From: Gammaproteobacteria bacterium | GTDB lineage: Bacteria > Pseudomonadota > Gammaproteobacteria > Eutrophobiales > Eutrophobiaceae | Direction: 5' to 3' | Assembly (NCBI GenBank): GCA_018676275.1 | Contig: JABHFC010000421.1 | Span: 1 to 30,991, forward strand | DNA: 30,991 nucleotides | Shown here: positions 8,440-17,151 of the stretch, one piece after another | How positions within the stretch are numbered: the first letter of the stretch is position 1 | Layout: every line of letters begins with the position of its first letter | The notes under the pieces: model-generated | The model's database searches: none | What the model was told of the DNA's origin: nothing | What the model saw: only the letters and a program-made list of their open reading frames with translations | Made by a program: the position numbers and the translations under genes

Positions 8440-8796
8440 GCTGACTTAACAGTTAGTTTTAAAGAAGTACTAATCCCCGGTATCTTATGGTGCCGGGGAT
8501 TTTTCTTTTTTTAGTTTAAGCGTTTTTATATTGTGTTGTTGACTGAAGAGTCAAAATTTCAATTGCAAATATTAAAAAAGTTCCCTGAATATTAAGAGAA
8601 CTTGTTATGTAAACATGAGTCACATCGTTAAGGTACTTTTGTCATTATGGACGTCCTACGTGTGCAAATACCTTAGTCTTCCTTTAAAATATGGTGGTTT
8701 TTAGGGCTGGAGCTGATGCAGAAAAGTTAGCCTGTGAAAGAACCTTTTTTGATTAACAGTGCCCAGGCATGTGATTTAATTTGGAGATCGTAAGTA
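8440..8796. other. Intergenic region between xoxF and the cupredoxin gene
   Basis: This 357-bp stretch holds the xoxF terminator (8472-8512). Beyond it is an inverted repeat TAAGGTA (8629-8635) / TACCTTA (8669-8675) around an 8-bp palindrome GGACGTCC (8649-8656), about 120 bp before the cupredoxin start. No gene is visible. The cupredoxin-xoxJ genes therefore probably have their own promoter, and the inverted repeat could be part of its control. That reading is weak. Confidence 0.5.
8472..8512 (+). terminator. Rho-independent terminator after xoxF
   Basis: A 9-bp perfect stem AATCCCCGG (8472-8480) / CCGGGGATT (8493-8501) is followed directly by a T-rich run (TTTTCTTTTTTT). It lies 32 bp past the xoxF stop. 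Transcription of xoxF would end here or be strongly reduced before the cupredoxin gene. Confidence 0.92.
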
Positions 8797-9237
8797 ATGA
8801 GTATTAAAAAAAGTTTTGTTTTAGTAATGATGTTTTTTTCTTTATTAATTAGCAGCAATCTAATAGCTGCTGAGTCTCATACCATCAATGCGGAAGCTAG
8901 AAGGTTTGTAGCAGATATTGTTTATATTCAGCCTGGCGATACAGTAGGCTGGATTAATATGACTTCACACAACACGGTCTCTATTGATGGATTGATACCG
9001 GAAGGTGCTGAGCCATGGCGTAGTAACCTGGGACAAAACCTGCAGCTTACGCTTGAGGTAGAGGGTGTTTACGCTTATGTCTGCGAACCTCATCTCGGCT
9101 TTGGTATGGTTGGCCTGATTATTGTTGGTGAACCTACAAATCTGGAAGCTGTAAGAGAGGCTGCACTGAAACTTGAAGGTCCTTATCGTCGCATTCTGGG
9201 TAAATTGAAAAAATTACCAGCTCCGCAGGAAGGCTGA
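8797..9237 (+). CDS. Pseudoazurin-like blue copper protein (cupredoxin), probable XoxF electron acceptor
   Basis: This secreted protein of 146 aa has a signal peptide ending LIAA|ESHT (about residue 25). The cupredoxin fold is shown by VYIQPGDTVGWINMTSHNT and YAYVCEPHLGFGMVGLIIVG. Type 1 copper ligands are visible: His58, Cys96, His99 and Met104. The Cys-x2-His-x4-Met spacing is that of pseudoazurin. A basic C-terminal tail of about 35 residues (YRRILGKLKKLP) could dock to a partner, which is also how pseudoazurins end. It sits between xoxF and xoxJ, where a cytochrome c (xoxG) is normally found, and no CxxCH haem site occurs in the locus. I infer that it takes electrons from XoxF or passes them to an oxidase; copper binding is read from the motif. 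Confidence 0.88.
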   Translation: MSIKKSFVLVMMFFSLLISSNLIAAESHTINAEARRFVADIVYIQPGDTVGWINMTSHNTVSIDGLIPEGAEPWRSNLGQNLQLTLEVEGVYAYVCEPHLGFGMVGLIIVGEPTNLEAVREAALKLEGPYRRILGKLKKLPAPQEG

Positions 9238-9293
9238 TTCGATAAGTATTTTAGAATGACATTTATGGATAATATCCCTGGATTGATTTGAAG

Positions 9294-10148
9294 ATGAAAA
9301 ATTTGATTTTTTTTATTGGTATTTGTGTTTTATATAGTCAATCCGTAATAGCTCAAAACGGTGAGCGTACCGAACTAAAAGTGTGTGCCGATCCCCACAA
9401 TCTGCCTTATTCGAACAAGGCAGAGGAAGGCTTTGAAAATAAGATAGCTGAGTTATTTGCTGCAGAACTGCGCTTGCCATTGAAATACGAATGGTTTCCA
9501 CAAAGAATGGGTTTCATTCGAAATACATTAAAAAGCGAAAGTTCTGGCGAAGGTTATAAATGCGATCTTGTCATTGGAGTGCCAGACAGGTTTGAGCTGG
9601 CAGCGACGACAAAACCTTATTATGCCTCGACCTATGCTTTTGTGTATGCCAAAGGAAGAGGCATGGATGGTCTTCAAGTACCCGGTAATATTGTTAAGTT
9701 ACCAAAGGCAAAGCTGGAGAAAATACGTATTGGTGTGTTCGATAGAGGGCCGGCACAATTGTGGGTTTTTAAATATGATTTGTTTGGAAACGCGGTTCCT
9801 TACGTTGCACAATCAGGCGCGGTAGGTATTAATCCAATTAATGTACTGGACGACATTGCGGCGAACAAAATTGATGCCACAATTATTTGGGGACCAATCG
9901 CTGGCTACTATGCAAAAAATACTAAAAAGGTTGAACTGGTAGTTTTGCCTCTGCAAGTGGGCGATGACAACCCTGAAATGAAGTTCAATTACAATATGTC
10001 CATGGCTGTTCGTTTTGGCGAAAGAGAGTGGAAGCAGCAGATTAATCAATTGATTGATAAAAAACAAAATGAAATTGATCAGATACTGGATAGTTATGGA
10101 TTACCCAGCATCCCCATCACCGTGACACAAATTACAGACGACGACTAA
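9294..10148 (+). CDS. xoxJ: XoxJ/MxaJ-type periplasmic solute-binding-like protein
   Basis: This protein belongs to the quinoprotein dehydrogenase-associated substrate-binding-like family; XoxJ is thought to help activate or mature XoxF. A signal peptide (MKNLIFFIGICVLYSQSVIA|QNG) precedes a class II periplasmic-binding fold: LKVCADPHNLPYSNKAEEGFENKIAELFA at the start of the mature protein, CDLVIGVPDRFELAATTKPYY, then IGVFDRGPAQLW and INPINVLDDIAANKIDATIIWGPIAGYYA. I chose ATG at 9294 because GGAT at 9280-9283 is well spaced from it; an in-frame TTG at 9288 would add two residues. The next gene starts 4 bp after its stop. Family assignment is firm, and the biochemical role is inferred from the family. 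Confidence 0.92.
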   Translation: MKNLIFFIGICVLYSQSVIAQNGERTELKVCADPHNLPYSNKAEEGFENKIAELFAAELRLPLKYEWFPQRMGFIRNTLKSESSGEGYKCDLVIGVPDRFELAATTKPYYASTYAFVYAKGRGMDGLQVPGNIVKLPKAKLEKIRIGVFDRGPAQLWVFKYDLFGNAVPYVAQSGAVGINPINVLDDIAANKIDATIIWGPIAGYYAKNTKKVELVVLPLQVGDDNPEMKFNYNMSMAVRFGEREWKQQINQLIDKKQNEIDQILDSYGLPSIPITVTQITDDD

Positions 10149-10152
10149 TAGA

Positions 10153-10953
10153 ATGCTCAACAGAAATTTCGTATTACCGCAGGCTCTAATATTTATCTCA
10201 CTTATATTTGGTTTTACCTCGAGTCATGTATTTGCGGAACAGAAAAACCAACCGCAATCTTTGAAAGCTAAGGACTCAGAAGAACTGAAACCTCAAATTG
10301 GAAGTATGGACGATGAAATCGCTGTCGATGCTGAAACATTTGAGTTTTCTTCAGCGGAAAGAAAGATATGGCTGGATGATCATCTTGATAATATAAAAAG
10401 CCCTGCAAGACTTTATTACGAGTTTATTAAGGAAGGTTCATACGAAGATGGGTTTACAGACTCGGTTTACCTTGATGTCATTAAAATAAATAATGATGGA
10501 AGTAAAGATACTTTGCTGGATTTTTTTAGTCAGGATAGAAATCAGAAAGCCAGTTCAGATAATTTAAACAATATTAAAGGAAACCCTGTGATTGGTATTT
10601 ATATGCAGGGAGATGTTATGGATATGAATCGCCTGACAGAAGGGAGTTGGCGTTATTTTCAGAAAAGAATCAAATTGGCTATTTCGGATGAGGCCAGGAT
10701 TGAAGCCATAAGTTTTGACTTTGACGGTAAAAAAATTGAGGGTGAAAAAATTACGATCACACCTTATGTGAAGGACCCTCGACGTAACCAGTTTGATAAT
10801 TTTGCAGACAAGCGTTATGAATTCATTTTCTCAAAACACATACCGGGTAGTTTGTATCAAATTAATACAGTAATTCCTGATAATTCAGGTTCAGATAAAA
10901 AACCACTGATAAAAGAATCACTAACTCTGCAGAACGTCGAGTTTCGAAGTTAA
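10153..10953 (+). CDS. Secreted protein of unknown function in the xox operon
   Basis: The product is 266 aa. Residues 1 to about 28 form a signal peptide (ending SSHVFA|EQKN), and residues about 30-60 are low-complexity and charged, like a linker. The rest is a beta-rich domain with ARLYYEFIKEGSYEDGFTDSVYLDV, GNPVIGIYMQGDVMDMNRLTEGSWRYFQKRIKLA, and a strand-rich C-terminus. The GNPV-x-x-x-x-M..DV..M.RLT pattern looks conserved, but I cannot name the family. It starts 4 bp after xoxJ with no good ribosome site, which suggests translational coupling and a role linked to XoxF. Its stop abuts the stop of fdhA on the other strand. Confidence 0.8.
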   Translation: MLNRNFVLPQALIFISLIFGFTSSHVFAEQKNQPQSLKAKDSEELKPQIGSMDDEIAVDAETFEFSSAERKIWLDDHLDNIKSPARLYYEFIKEGSYEDGFTDSVYLDVIKINNDGSKDTLLDFFSQDRNQKASSDNLNNIKGNPVIGIYMQGDVMDMNRLTEGSWRYFQKRIKLAISDEARIEAISFDFDGKKIEGEKITITPYVKDPRRNQFDNFADKRYEFIFSKHIPGSLYQINTVIPDNSGSDKKPLIKESLTLQNVEFRS

Positions 10954-13719
10954 TTAACTATGTTTTGCCGGACTGAGTTTAACCGCGCAATATTTAAATT
11001 CCGGTATTTTGCCAAATGGGTCCAGAGCCTCATTTGTAATAAGGTTTGCGGCAGCCTCTCTGAAAGCAAAGGACATCATTACGACACCTTCCTGTATATG
11101 TGCATCAGGTCGGGGAATAGCAGTGACAGTTCCACGACGTGATTCAATTTTAATTGAATTGTTTCCGCTGCCAAGATTCAATTTCTGTAGATCTATTGGA
11201 TTAATAAAGACAGATGGATTAGGTTCAAGAGCATCTAATACCGTCGAATGACGCGTCATTGTGCCAGTGTGCCAGTGTTCGAGTTGTCTTCCGGTGATAA
11301 AGACAATGGGATACTCAGTACTTGGAAGTTCATCTGGTTTGATGTAGTCAGCGGGAACAAAACGCCCTTTACCGTCATCCGTAGGGAAAATACCATTCTC
11401 AAATATGATTGGCTGGCCCAGGTCACCTTCATTCCTCAGGGGATAAGTGAGAGAGTCTTCCTTATTCAGTCGACTCCATGTAATGCCAGCCATACTGGGG
11501 GTGGCTAGTCGAATTTCTTCAAAAACTTCTTCTGCAGACTCATAATCCCAGTCTAATCCGATTCGTTTAGCAATCTCACATATAATCCATAAATCTTGAC
11601 GGGCGTCACCAGGTGGCTCTGTAGCCTGCCGGGCTAACTGTACACGTCTATCAGTATTGGTAAATGTTCCATTTTTTTCGGCAAATGCTGAGGCTGGCAA
11701 TATTACATCAGCATAACTACAGGTTTCGGTAAAGAATATATCCTGTACAACCAGGTGCTTTAATTTTGACAAGGCTTTCCTGGCGTGATTAAGATTCGGG
11801 TCTGACATCGCAGGATTTTCGCCCATAATGTACATACCGTGCAGATCACCGGAATGAATAGCATGCATAATCTCAACAACGGTAAGACCCGGTTTGCTAT
11901 CCAGAGAAGTTTTCCATAATGCTTCAAAGCGCTTCTGTGCAGAATGGTCATTAACAGGTTGATAATCCGGATACATCATTGGGATTAGACCCACATCTGA
12001 GGCGCCTTGGACATTATTTTGTCCACGTAGAGGATGTAGCCCCGTACCCGGACGACCAATTTGACCAGTCAACAATGCCAGGGAAATCAGACAGCGGGCA
12101 TTATCAGTTCCGTGGGTATGCTGTGAAATACCCATTCCCCAAAAGATGATGGCCTTATCGCTTGTGGCATAAAGTCGAGCAACTTCCTTAATAATGTCAA
12201 CCTGGATTCCACAAATAGTTGCTACCTTTTCAGGGCTATATTCCTGGACGCTTTCTTTCAGTAAGTCATATCCATCCGTGTGTGATTTTATAAACTCCTT
12301 ATTTTCAAGTCCCTCATTAATAATTGTATGCATGATACTGTTCAAAAGTAACACGTCAGTAGCGGGATGGATCTGTAAAAAATGTGAGGCGTGTAGAGTT
12401 AAATCTGAACCATAAGGTTCAATCACAATGAGTTTACTACCACGCTCTGTCGCATTTTTCATAAAGGTCGCGGCGACAGGGTGATTCGAGTTAGGTCTTG
12501 CACCGATGACAATCATTACATCCGCATCCGTACCGTCTGCAATCTGGTTGGATACTGCGCCAGATCCAATTGTCTCCAGAAGTGCAGCGACAGATGATGC
12601 ATGACAAAGTCGCGTACAGTGATCAACATTATTGCTGCCAAAGCCCGTTCTTACGAGTTTCTGAAACAGGTATGCTTCTTCATTGCTTCCTTTTGCACTA
12701 CCGAAACCTGCCAGAGATTTACTTCCAGTAGTTTCTTTAATATCACTTAATCCTGAGGCTGCGAAATCCAGTGCTTCCTCCCAGCTTGCCTCACGAAAAT
12801 ATTTGGAAATATCGGCTTGTTCAATTAACCCCGGTGTTTTAGAGGTTTTATCGCGTCGTATCAGGGGAGTTGTAAGACGGTCAGAATGATGAACATAGTC
12901 AAAACCAAATCGACCTTTAACGCACAATCGGCTTTGATTTGCAGGTCCGTCGCGACCCTCAACGTAGCGGATTTTGTTCTCTCTTACATTAAAGGTGAGT
13001 AAACAACCAACTCCACAATAGGGGCAAACGGAATCAACTTTTGTGTCCGGTTTTAGTAAGGCAGCATTATTTGCTGGCATAAGCGCACCGGTGGGGCAAG
13101 CCTGAACGCACTCGCCACAGGCGACACAGGTGCTTTCACCCATTGGATCATCCATATCAAATACGATTTTGGAATGTTCGCCACGAAATGCGTAGCCTAT
13201 AACATCGTTAACCTGTTCCTCTCTACAAGCTCGTACGCAGCGGGTGCATTGGATACAGGCATCAAGATTAACAGTCATTGCCGGATGAGAATTGTCTTCA
13301 CCTTGCTGTTGTCTTGATTCAAATCGAGGTGTGCCAATTTTCAGTTTGTCTACCCAGAAATCCAGTTCAGAATCAGGTTTATACGGAGAGCGCGACTGCT
13401 CCGGCATATCCGACAACAACAATTCGAGCACCATTTTCTGTGATCGTATTGCGCGTTCACTGCTGGATTGGACTACCATATTTTCTTCAGGGTAACGACA
13501 GCACGAAGGAGCAAGAGTGCGTTCCCCATCGATTTCGACTACACAGGCTCGACAATTACCGTCAGCACGATAATTTTCCTTGTAGCACAAATGAGGGATT
13601 TCTACCCCGTTGCGTTTAGCGACTTCGAGTATGCTTTCGCCAGCGACTGCATGCATTTTTTCGCCATTGAGAGTAAATGTCGTTGTCGACTCCGGGACAA
13701 AATCTGCGTTGCCAGACAT
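10954..13719 (-). CDS. fdhA: NAD-linked formate dehydrogenase, catalytic (Mo/W) alpha subunit
   Basis: This cytoplasmic subunit oxidises formate to CO2 and passes electrons to the NAD-reducing beta subunit. Domains run in order. First is an N-terminal [2Fe-2S] domain (Cys45, 56, 59, and 73 or 74). Next come two ferredoxin-like [4Fe-4S] sites (Cys155/158/161/165 and Cys198/201/204/208), then the [4Fe-4S] site of the pterin domain (VCPYCGVGC, Cys232/235/239 and Cys266). The bis-MGD domain follows, with DHCTRLCHASS, where Cys372-His373 sits at the Sec140-His141 position of E. coli FdhF, and last a dinucleotide-binding C-terminus (FITGRQLEHWHTGTMTR). The length of 921 aa is in the range of FdsA/Fdh1A. 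Together with a fused NuoE-NuoF partner it matches the two-subunit Fdh1 type of Methylobacterium. Mo versus W cannot be told from sequence. It starts 2 bp after fdhB. Confidence 0.95.
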   Translation of the reverse strand: MSGNADFVPESTTTFTLNGEKMHAVAGESILEVAKRNGVEIPHLCYKENYRADGNCRACVVEIDGERTLAPSCCRYPEENMVVQSSSERAIRSQKMVLELLLSDMPEQSRSPYKPDSELDFWVDKLKIGTPRFESRQQQGEDNSHPAMTVNLDACIQCTRCVRACREEQVNDVIGYAFRGEHSKIVFDMDDPMGESTCVACGECVQACPTGALMPANNAALLKPDTKVDSVCPYCGVGCLLTFNVRENKIRYVEGRDGPANQSRLCVKGRFGFDYVHHSDRLTTPLIRRDKTSKTPGLIEQADISKYFREASWEEALDFAASGLSDIKETTGSKSLAGFGSAKGSNEEAYLFQKLVRTGFGSNNVDHCTRLCHASSVAALLETIGSGAVSNQIADGTDADVMIVIGARPNSNHPVAATFMKNATERGSKLIVIEPYGSDLTLHASHFLQIHPATDVLLLNSIMHTIINEGLENKEFIKSHTDGYDLLKESVQEYSPEKVATICGIQVDIIKEVARLYATSDKAIIFWGMGISQHTHGTDNARCLISLALLTGQIGRPGTGLHPLRGQNNVQGASDVGLIPMMYPDYQPVNDHSAQKRFEALWKTSLDSKPGLTVVEIMHAIHSGDLHGMYIMGENPAMSDPNLNHARKALSKLKHLVVQDIFFTETCSYADVILPASAFAEKNGTFTNTDRRVQLARQATEPPGDARQDLWIICEIAKRIGLDWDYESAEEVFEEIRLATPSMAGITWSRLNKEDSLTYPLRNEGDLGQPIIFENGIFPTDDGKGRFVPADYIKPDELPSTEYPIVFITGRQLEHWHTGTMTRHSTVLDALEPNPSVFINPIDLQKLNLGSGNNSIKIESRRGTVTAIPRPDAHIQEGVVMMSFAFREAAANLITNEALDPFGKIPEFKYCAVKLSPAKHS

Positions 13720-13721
13720 TT

Positions 13722-15383
13722 CTACTTGAACTCCTCAGGGAAATACTTTATGGCGTTACGTAATGGGTTAGGGGCAGCTTGCCCTAATCCGCAAATAGAG
13801 GCTTCTTCCATTACATTGGCTAACTCCTCTAACAAAGGCAGATCCCAGTCTTTTTTAGACATAAGTTTTACAGCTTTAGTGGTACCAACCCGACAAGGAG
13901 TACATTGCCCGCAAGACTCATGCTCAAAGAAACGCATTGCATTTAATGCAAGTTCTTTCGCACTATCTTGTGTTGATAAAACAATAATTGCTGCGGACCC
14001 AATGAAACTGCCGTGAGGCTGTAGAGTATCAAAATCAAGCGGCTCATTCCCCAGCGATGCTGGTAACATTCCGCTAGAGGCGCCACCAGGGAAATAGCCA
14101 TAAAATTCATGACCTTCCAGCATACCACCACAAAATTCGTCAATCAGTTCATTAATTGTGATCCCTGCAGGAGCTAAATGAACCCCGGGGTTTCTAATAC
14201 GACCGCTTACTGAAAATGAACGTAAACCTTTGCGTTCTCTACGTCCGTGCGATGTAAACCATTCAGCACCTTTTTCAATAATGTCTCTGACCCAATGTAG
14301 AGACTCCATATTGTGTTCAAGGGTAGGGCGACCAAACAGCCCGACTTCAGCCACATATGGTGGACGCAGGCGAGGCATTCCGCGTTTACCTTCAATTGAT
14401 TCGATCATGGCAGATTCTTCGCCACAGATATATGCTCCTGCACCACGTCGAAGGTGTATCGCAGGCAATGCACAAGGAGGATTTTTCTGTAGGGCTTTTA
14501 TTTCCTTTTCCAGAATCTTACGACAGCCAGCATACTCATCTCTCAAGTAGATATAAATATCATCAGCATTAATAGCCCAGTGAGCAATCAATGCTCCTTC
14601 AATAAAACGATGTGGATCTTGTTCAAGATAATGACGATCTTTGAAAGTGCCCGGTTCACCTTCGTCTATATTAATCGCGATAAGTTTAGGTTTTGCCTGA
14701 TCTCTAAGGATGCGCCACTTTCGACCCACAGGAAAACCAGCGCCTCCCAGTCCGCGTAAATTGGAATCTTCCAGTGCAGCGATGACATCATCCTGTTGAT
14801 GTAAGCCATTAATACAGCTTAGCAAGGTGCTATAGCCATCCTGTTCACAATATTCTGCGTAGTCAATATAGCTAGCTACTTCAATATCAGTCTGATTATT
14901 ATTAATCGCCTCTTCAATCAGGGCAGTGGTCGCATGTTCAACAGGATTGGTACCAACAATACTTACTGGTGCCGCGTGACAACGACCAACACAAGGCACT
15001 GCCTGTACACGAATATCATCGCCTGTTAATGCGTCTAAATCTTTTAATAACTTTTTTGCCCCGAACATCTCACATGTAAGAGACTCGCAAACACGGATTG
15101 TTAATTCTGCTGGCGAAGGCTCTTTCTCTTTTGTCACGTCAAAGTGATGATAAAAAGTTGCTACTTCGTAAATTTCAGCCGTAGGCAGGTTCATCTCATT
15201 TGCCAGGGCTTGAATATGATAAGAAGAAATACAATGATAACGATCCTGGACCTTATGCAGATGCTCAACGAGAAGGTCCCTGTCTCGTGGCAGGTCACCC
15301 AGCAGTTCCTTTATCTCATTAAGATATTTTTGATTCGGAACTCGACCGCGAATACGACCTATTTCACCCCGGCTATGTTTCAT
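13722..15383 (-). CDS. fdhB: NAD-linked formate dehydrogenase, diaphorase beta subunit (NuoE-NuoF fusion)
   Basis: This subunit takes electrons from the catalytic subunit and reduces NAD+. Residues 1 to about 165 are a NuoE-like thioredoxin-fold [2Fe-2S] domain with Cys99-x4-Cys104 and Cys131-x3-Cys135. Residues from about 205 are NuoF-like: GLGGAGFPVGRKW at 211-223, the FMN/NADH-binding region NIDEGEPGTFKDR, and the [4Fe-4S] motif SCGQCTPCR with Cys491/494/497 and Cys531. The length of 553 aa matches fused Fdh1B-type subunits (about 570) rather than separate FdsG and FdsB. Its start overlaps the fhcC stop by 4 bp (ATGA), so formate dehydrogenase is physically tied to the formyl-methanofuran hydrolase operon. 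No fdhD or fdsD accessory gene is present here. Confidence 0.95.
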   Translation of the reverse strand: MKHSRGEIGRIRGRVPNQKYLNEIKELLGDLPRDRDLLVEHLHKVQDRYHCISSYHIQALANEMNLPTAEIYEVATFYHHFDVTKEKEPSPAELTIRVCESLTCEMFGAKKLLKDLDALTGDDIRVQAVPCVGRCHAAPVSIVGTNPVEHATTALIEEAINNNQTDIEVASYIDYAEYCEQDGYSTLLSCINGLHQQDDVIAALEDSNLRGLGGAGFPVGRKWRILRDQAKPKLIAINIDEGEPGTFKDRHYLEQDPHRFIEGALIAHWAINADDIYIYLRDEYAGCRKILEKEIKALQKNPPCALPAIHLRRGAGAYICGEESAMIESIEGKRGMPRLRPPYVAEVGLFGRPTLEHNMESLHWVRDIIEKGAEWFTSHGRRERKGLRSFSVSGRIRNPGVHLAPAGITINELIDEFCGGMLEGHEFYGYFPGGASSGMLPASLGNEPLDFDTLQPHGSFIGSAAIIVLSTQDSAKELALNAMRFFEHESCGQCTPCRVGTTKAVKLMSKKDWDLPLLEELANVMEEASICGLGQAAPNPLRNAIKYFPEEFK

Positions 15384-16213
15384 TTTGAGATTCTCGCATT
15401 TTTCAGGACCAGAATTTCTCCCAGGCCTTCACAGGAAACATCTCCGGCAAAACGAATCGCCTCAGGACCAAAATTCCTGAAAAAATTAAACTCTTTATTT
15501 GCTAATGCCATTTGTTTAAAAAATAATCGTAAAAATTCTATTTTTAGTAAGCCACAATGACGAAAAGTTGCAATCATGTGCCGTGGTTTTTTTGTTAAAA
15601 TCACAGTTCCACGTTTCATCCCATTGCCAAGGTAGTTGCCAGTCTTACCTAATACAATGATGGAGCCTGCTAACATCCAGTTAGCGCAATACTCTCCTAC
15701 GTGGCCTCTAACTACTATTGTGCCTCTTCTCATACGCTCACCAACACGATGTCCAGCGTTGCCTGACACAATTACGGTACCATCACTCATGCCATGCAAT
15801 TCACCAATGAAATTTGCCCCGAGACGATCTCCCACGTCGCCGTCAATTTCAATTAGCCCACCTTTTAAACCACAGGCAGTCGAGTCTCCTGAATGACCAC
15901 TTACTTTTATATGCCCCCCATGCATGTGCTTACCCAGGTAGTTTCCTGCATCGCCACGAACCTGAATTTCCCCAAAACTCATGTCCTCGCCAATATGAGT
16001 AAGCTGTCGACAACTTCGCTGTATACGAATATTCTCAGTATCAGAGCCTGAAACTGAGAACAGCGTTGAAACCGGGGTTTTATCTTTTCCGTTTATAAGC
16101 TTAATTGCTGAGATTTGAGCTTTGCTTTTGCCTTTTAGCTTATCAGGAGTAAGCGGAGATAAATCTACGGGAAGCTCTGGCTGTTTCTTCAATGTAAGTA
16201 ACAAAGCCGTCAT
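15380..16213 (-). CDS. fhcC: Formyltransferase/hydrolase complex subunit C (FhcC), copy 1
   Basis: FhcC is a structural subunit that helps hold the formyltransferase against the hydrolase. The protein (277 aa) has the expected GltS-alpha-C-type beta-helix built of repeated G-x-x-x-G-x-x-x-x-G turns: GDAGNYLGKHMHGGHIKVSG, GDVGDRLGANF, GNAGHRVGERMRRG, GHVGEYCANWMLAG and GKTGNYLGNGMKRG. The C-terminus (residues about 220-277) carries FLRLFFKQMALANKEFNFF and a final strand. The gene is overlapped by 4 bp at each end (fhcD stop and fdhB start), so it is in the middle of a tightly coupled operon. Confidence 0.93.
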   Translation of the reverse strand: MTALLLTLKKQPELPVDLSPLTPDKLKGKSKAQISAIKLINGKDKTPVSTLFSVSGSDTENIRIQRSCRQLTHIGEDMSFGEIQVRGDAGNYLGKHMHGGHIKVSGHSGDSTACGLKGGLIEIDGDVGDRLGANFIGELHGMSDGTVIVSGNAGHRVGERMRRGTIVVRGHVGEYCANWMLAGSIIVLGKTGNYLGNGMKRGTVILTKKPRHMIATFRHCGLLKIEFLRLFFKQMALANKEFNFFRNFGPEAIRFAGDVSCEGLGEILVLKNARISK

Positions 16214-17106
16214 GCGAGAATATCCCTGAGATTAAAATGATAGGGGCCCAGCTTGCCACCGTAGTTGCCAGCGCTTATTTGATAGATCCCTTTCTTAGGT
16301 CCAAATTTGCATACTTCTTTTATACCAACAAGCATTGCAGTTCTTATAGCCTCTTCACTCAGTCCATCAATAACTATCTCTAAAACTGAACCTATATTTT
16401 CTGATAACTCTGTCTTTACCTGACCTTTCAGCGTTGGACAGTACACTTCATTCGTAGAGGCAGGCATGAATTTATATTTGGAGCCTATTTTGGAACCTGA
16501 ACCGACAATGCCGCCGGGAAAGGTTGTAACCGCACCATTTACCTTGCCGATTGCATCCACTGCCCGTTCACAGGCTGTAAGTCCGTGTCTTGATGTTTTT
16601 GCATATACGAGGAAGTTACCTCCGCCAATTGCTGGTACAACACCGGTGGTTTCCTCACAAACAAATTCACCATGCATAACCGGGATCCGCCAATAACGGA
16701 TGCCGTTTATCTTTTTTGAAATTTGATAACCATCACCGAAATATCTCAGGTTGCTTCCTAGTGGAACCATCTTGTCGCTGTGACTACCGGAAAAGCAGGC
16801 ACTGGTTGCAGTCGTCATAACTGATTGCCCAACACGCTTTGTTAATTGGTCAATGAGGGCAGACTTTGACATGGCAAATATAATGATGGCAATACCAGGA
16901 CGACCATCGGGTGTTTCATCAGGTTTTAACTCACCCTCGATACCCGCTTCACAACCGCAAGCAATAACAGATGAAGCAAAACCAGTTAATGAGTTAGCTG
17001 CACGATAGGCCCACTTAAGAGTCATTGCAGTAATAATCAGGCGAGTGGCTTTCATCGGGAAAGCCTCTGCAAAAGTATTATCAATTTTGACGCCGTTAAT
17101 TTCCAT
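16210..17106 (-). CDS. fhcD: Formylmethanofuran:H4MPT formyltransferase (FhcD), copy 1
   Basis: This subunit moves the formyl group from formyl-H4MPT to the methanofuran analogue. It opens with the family's MEINGVKIDNTFAEAFPMKATRLIITA and contains SLTGFASSVIACGCEAGIEGEL, RVGQSVMTTATSACFSG, LRYFGDGYQISK, WRIPVMHGEFVCEE and ISAGNYGGKLGPYHFNL at the end. The length of 298 aa matches archaeal Ftr (about 297). It is 45 bp downstream of fhcA and overlaps fhcC by 4 bp. It is clearly paralogous to the gene at 22778-23677. Confidence 0.95.
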   Translation of the reverse strand: MEINGVKIDNTFAEAFPMKATRLIITAMTLKWAYRAANSLTGFASSVIACGCEAGIEGELKPDETPDGRPGIAIIIFAMSKSALIDQLTKRVGQSVMTTATSACFSGSHSDKMVPLGSNLRYFGDGYQISKKINGIRYWRIPVMHGEFVCEETTGVVPAIGGGNFLVYAKTSRHGLTACERAVDAIGKVNGAVTTFPGGIVGSGSKIGSKYKFMPASTNEVYCPTLKGQVKTELSENIGSVLEIVIDGLSEEAIRTAMLVGIKEVCKFGPKKGIYQISAGNYGGKLGPYHFNLRDILA

Positions 17107-17151
17107 TATTGCTGGATCTATATTTCTTACTTATAAAAATAATTAGTATGG

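Noticed and set aside
13468..14016. 182-codon plus-strand frame across the fdhA-fdhB junction
   Set aside because: It is opposite the iron-sulfur domains of two well recognised genes, and its translation has no known features.
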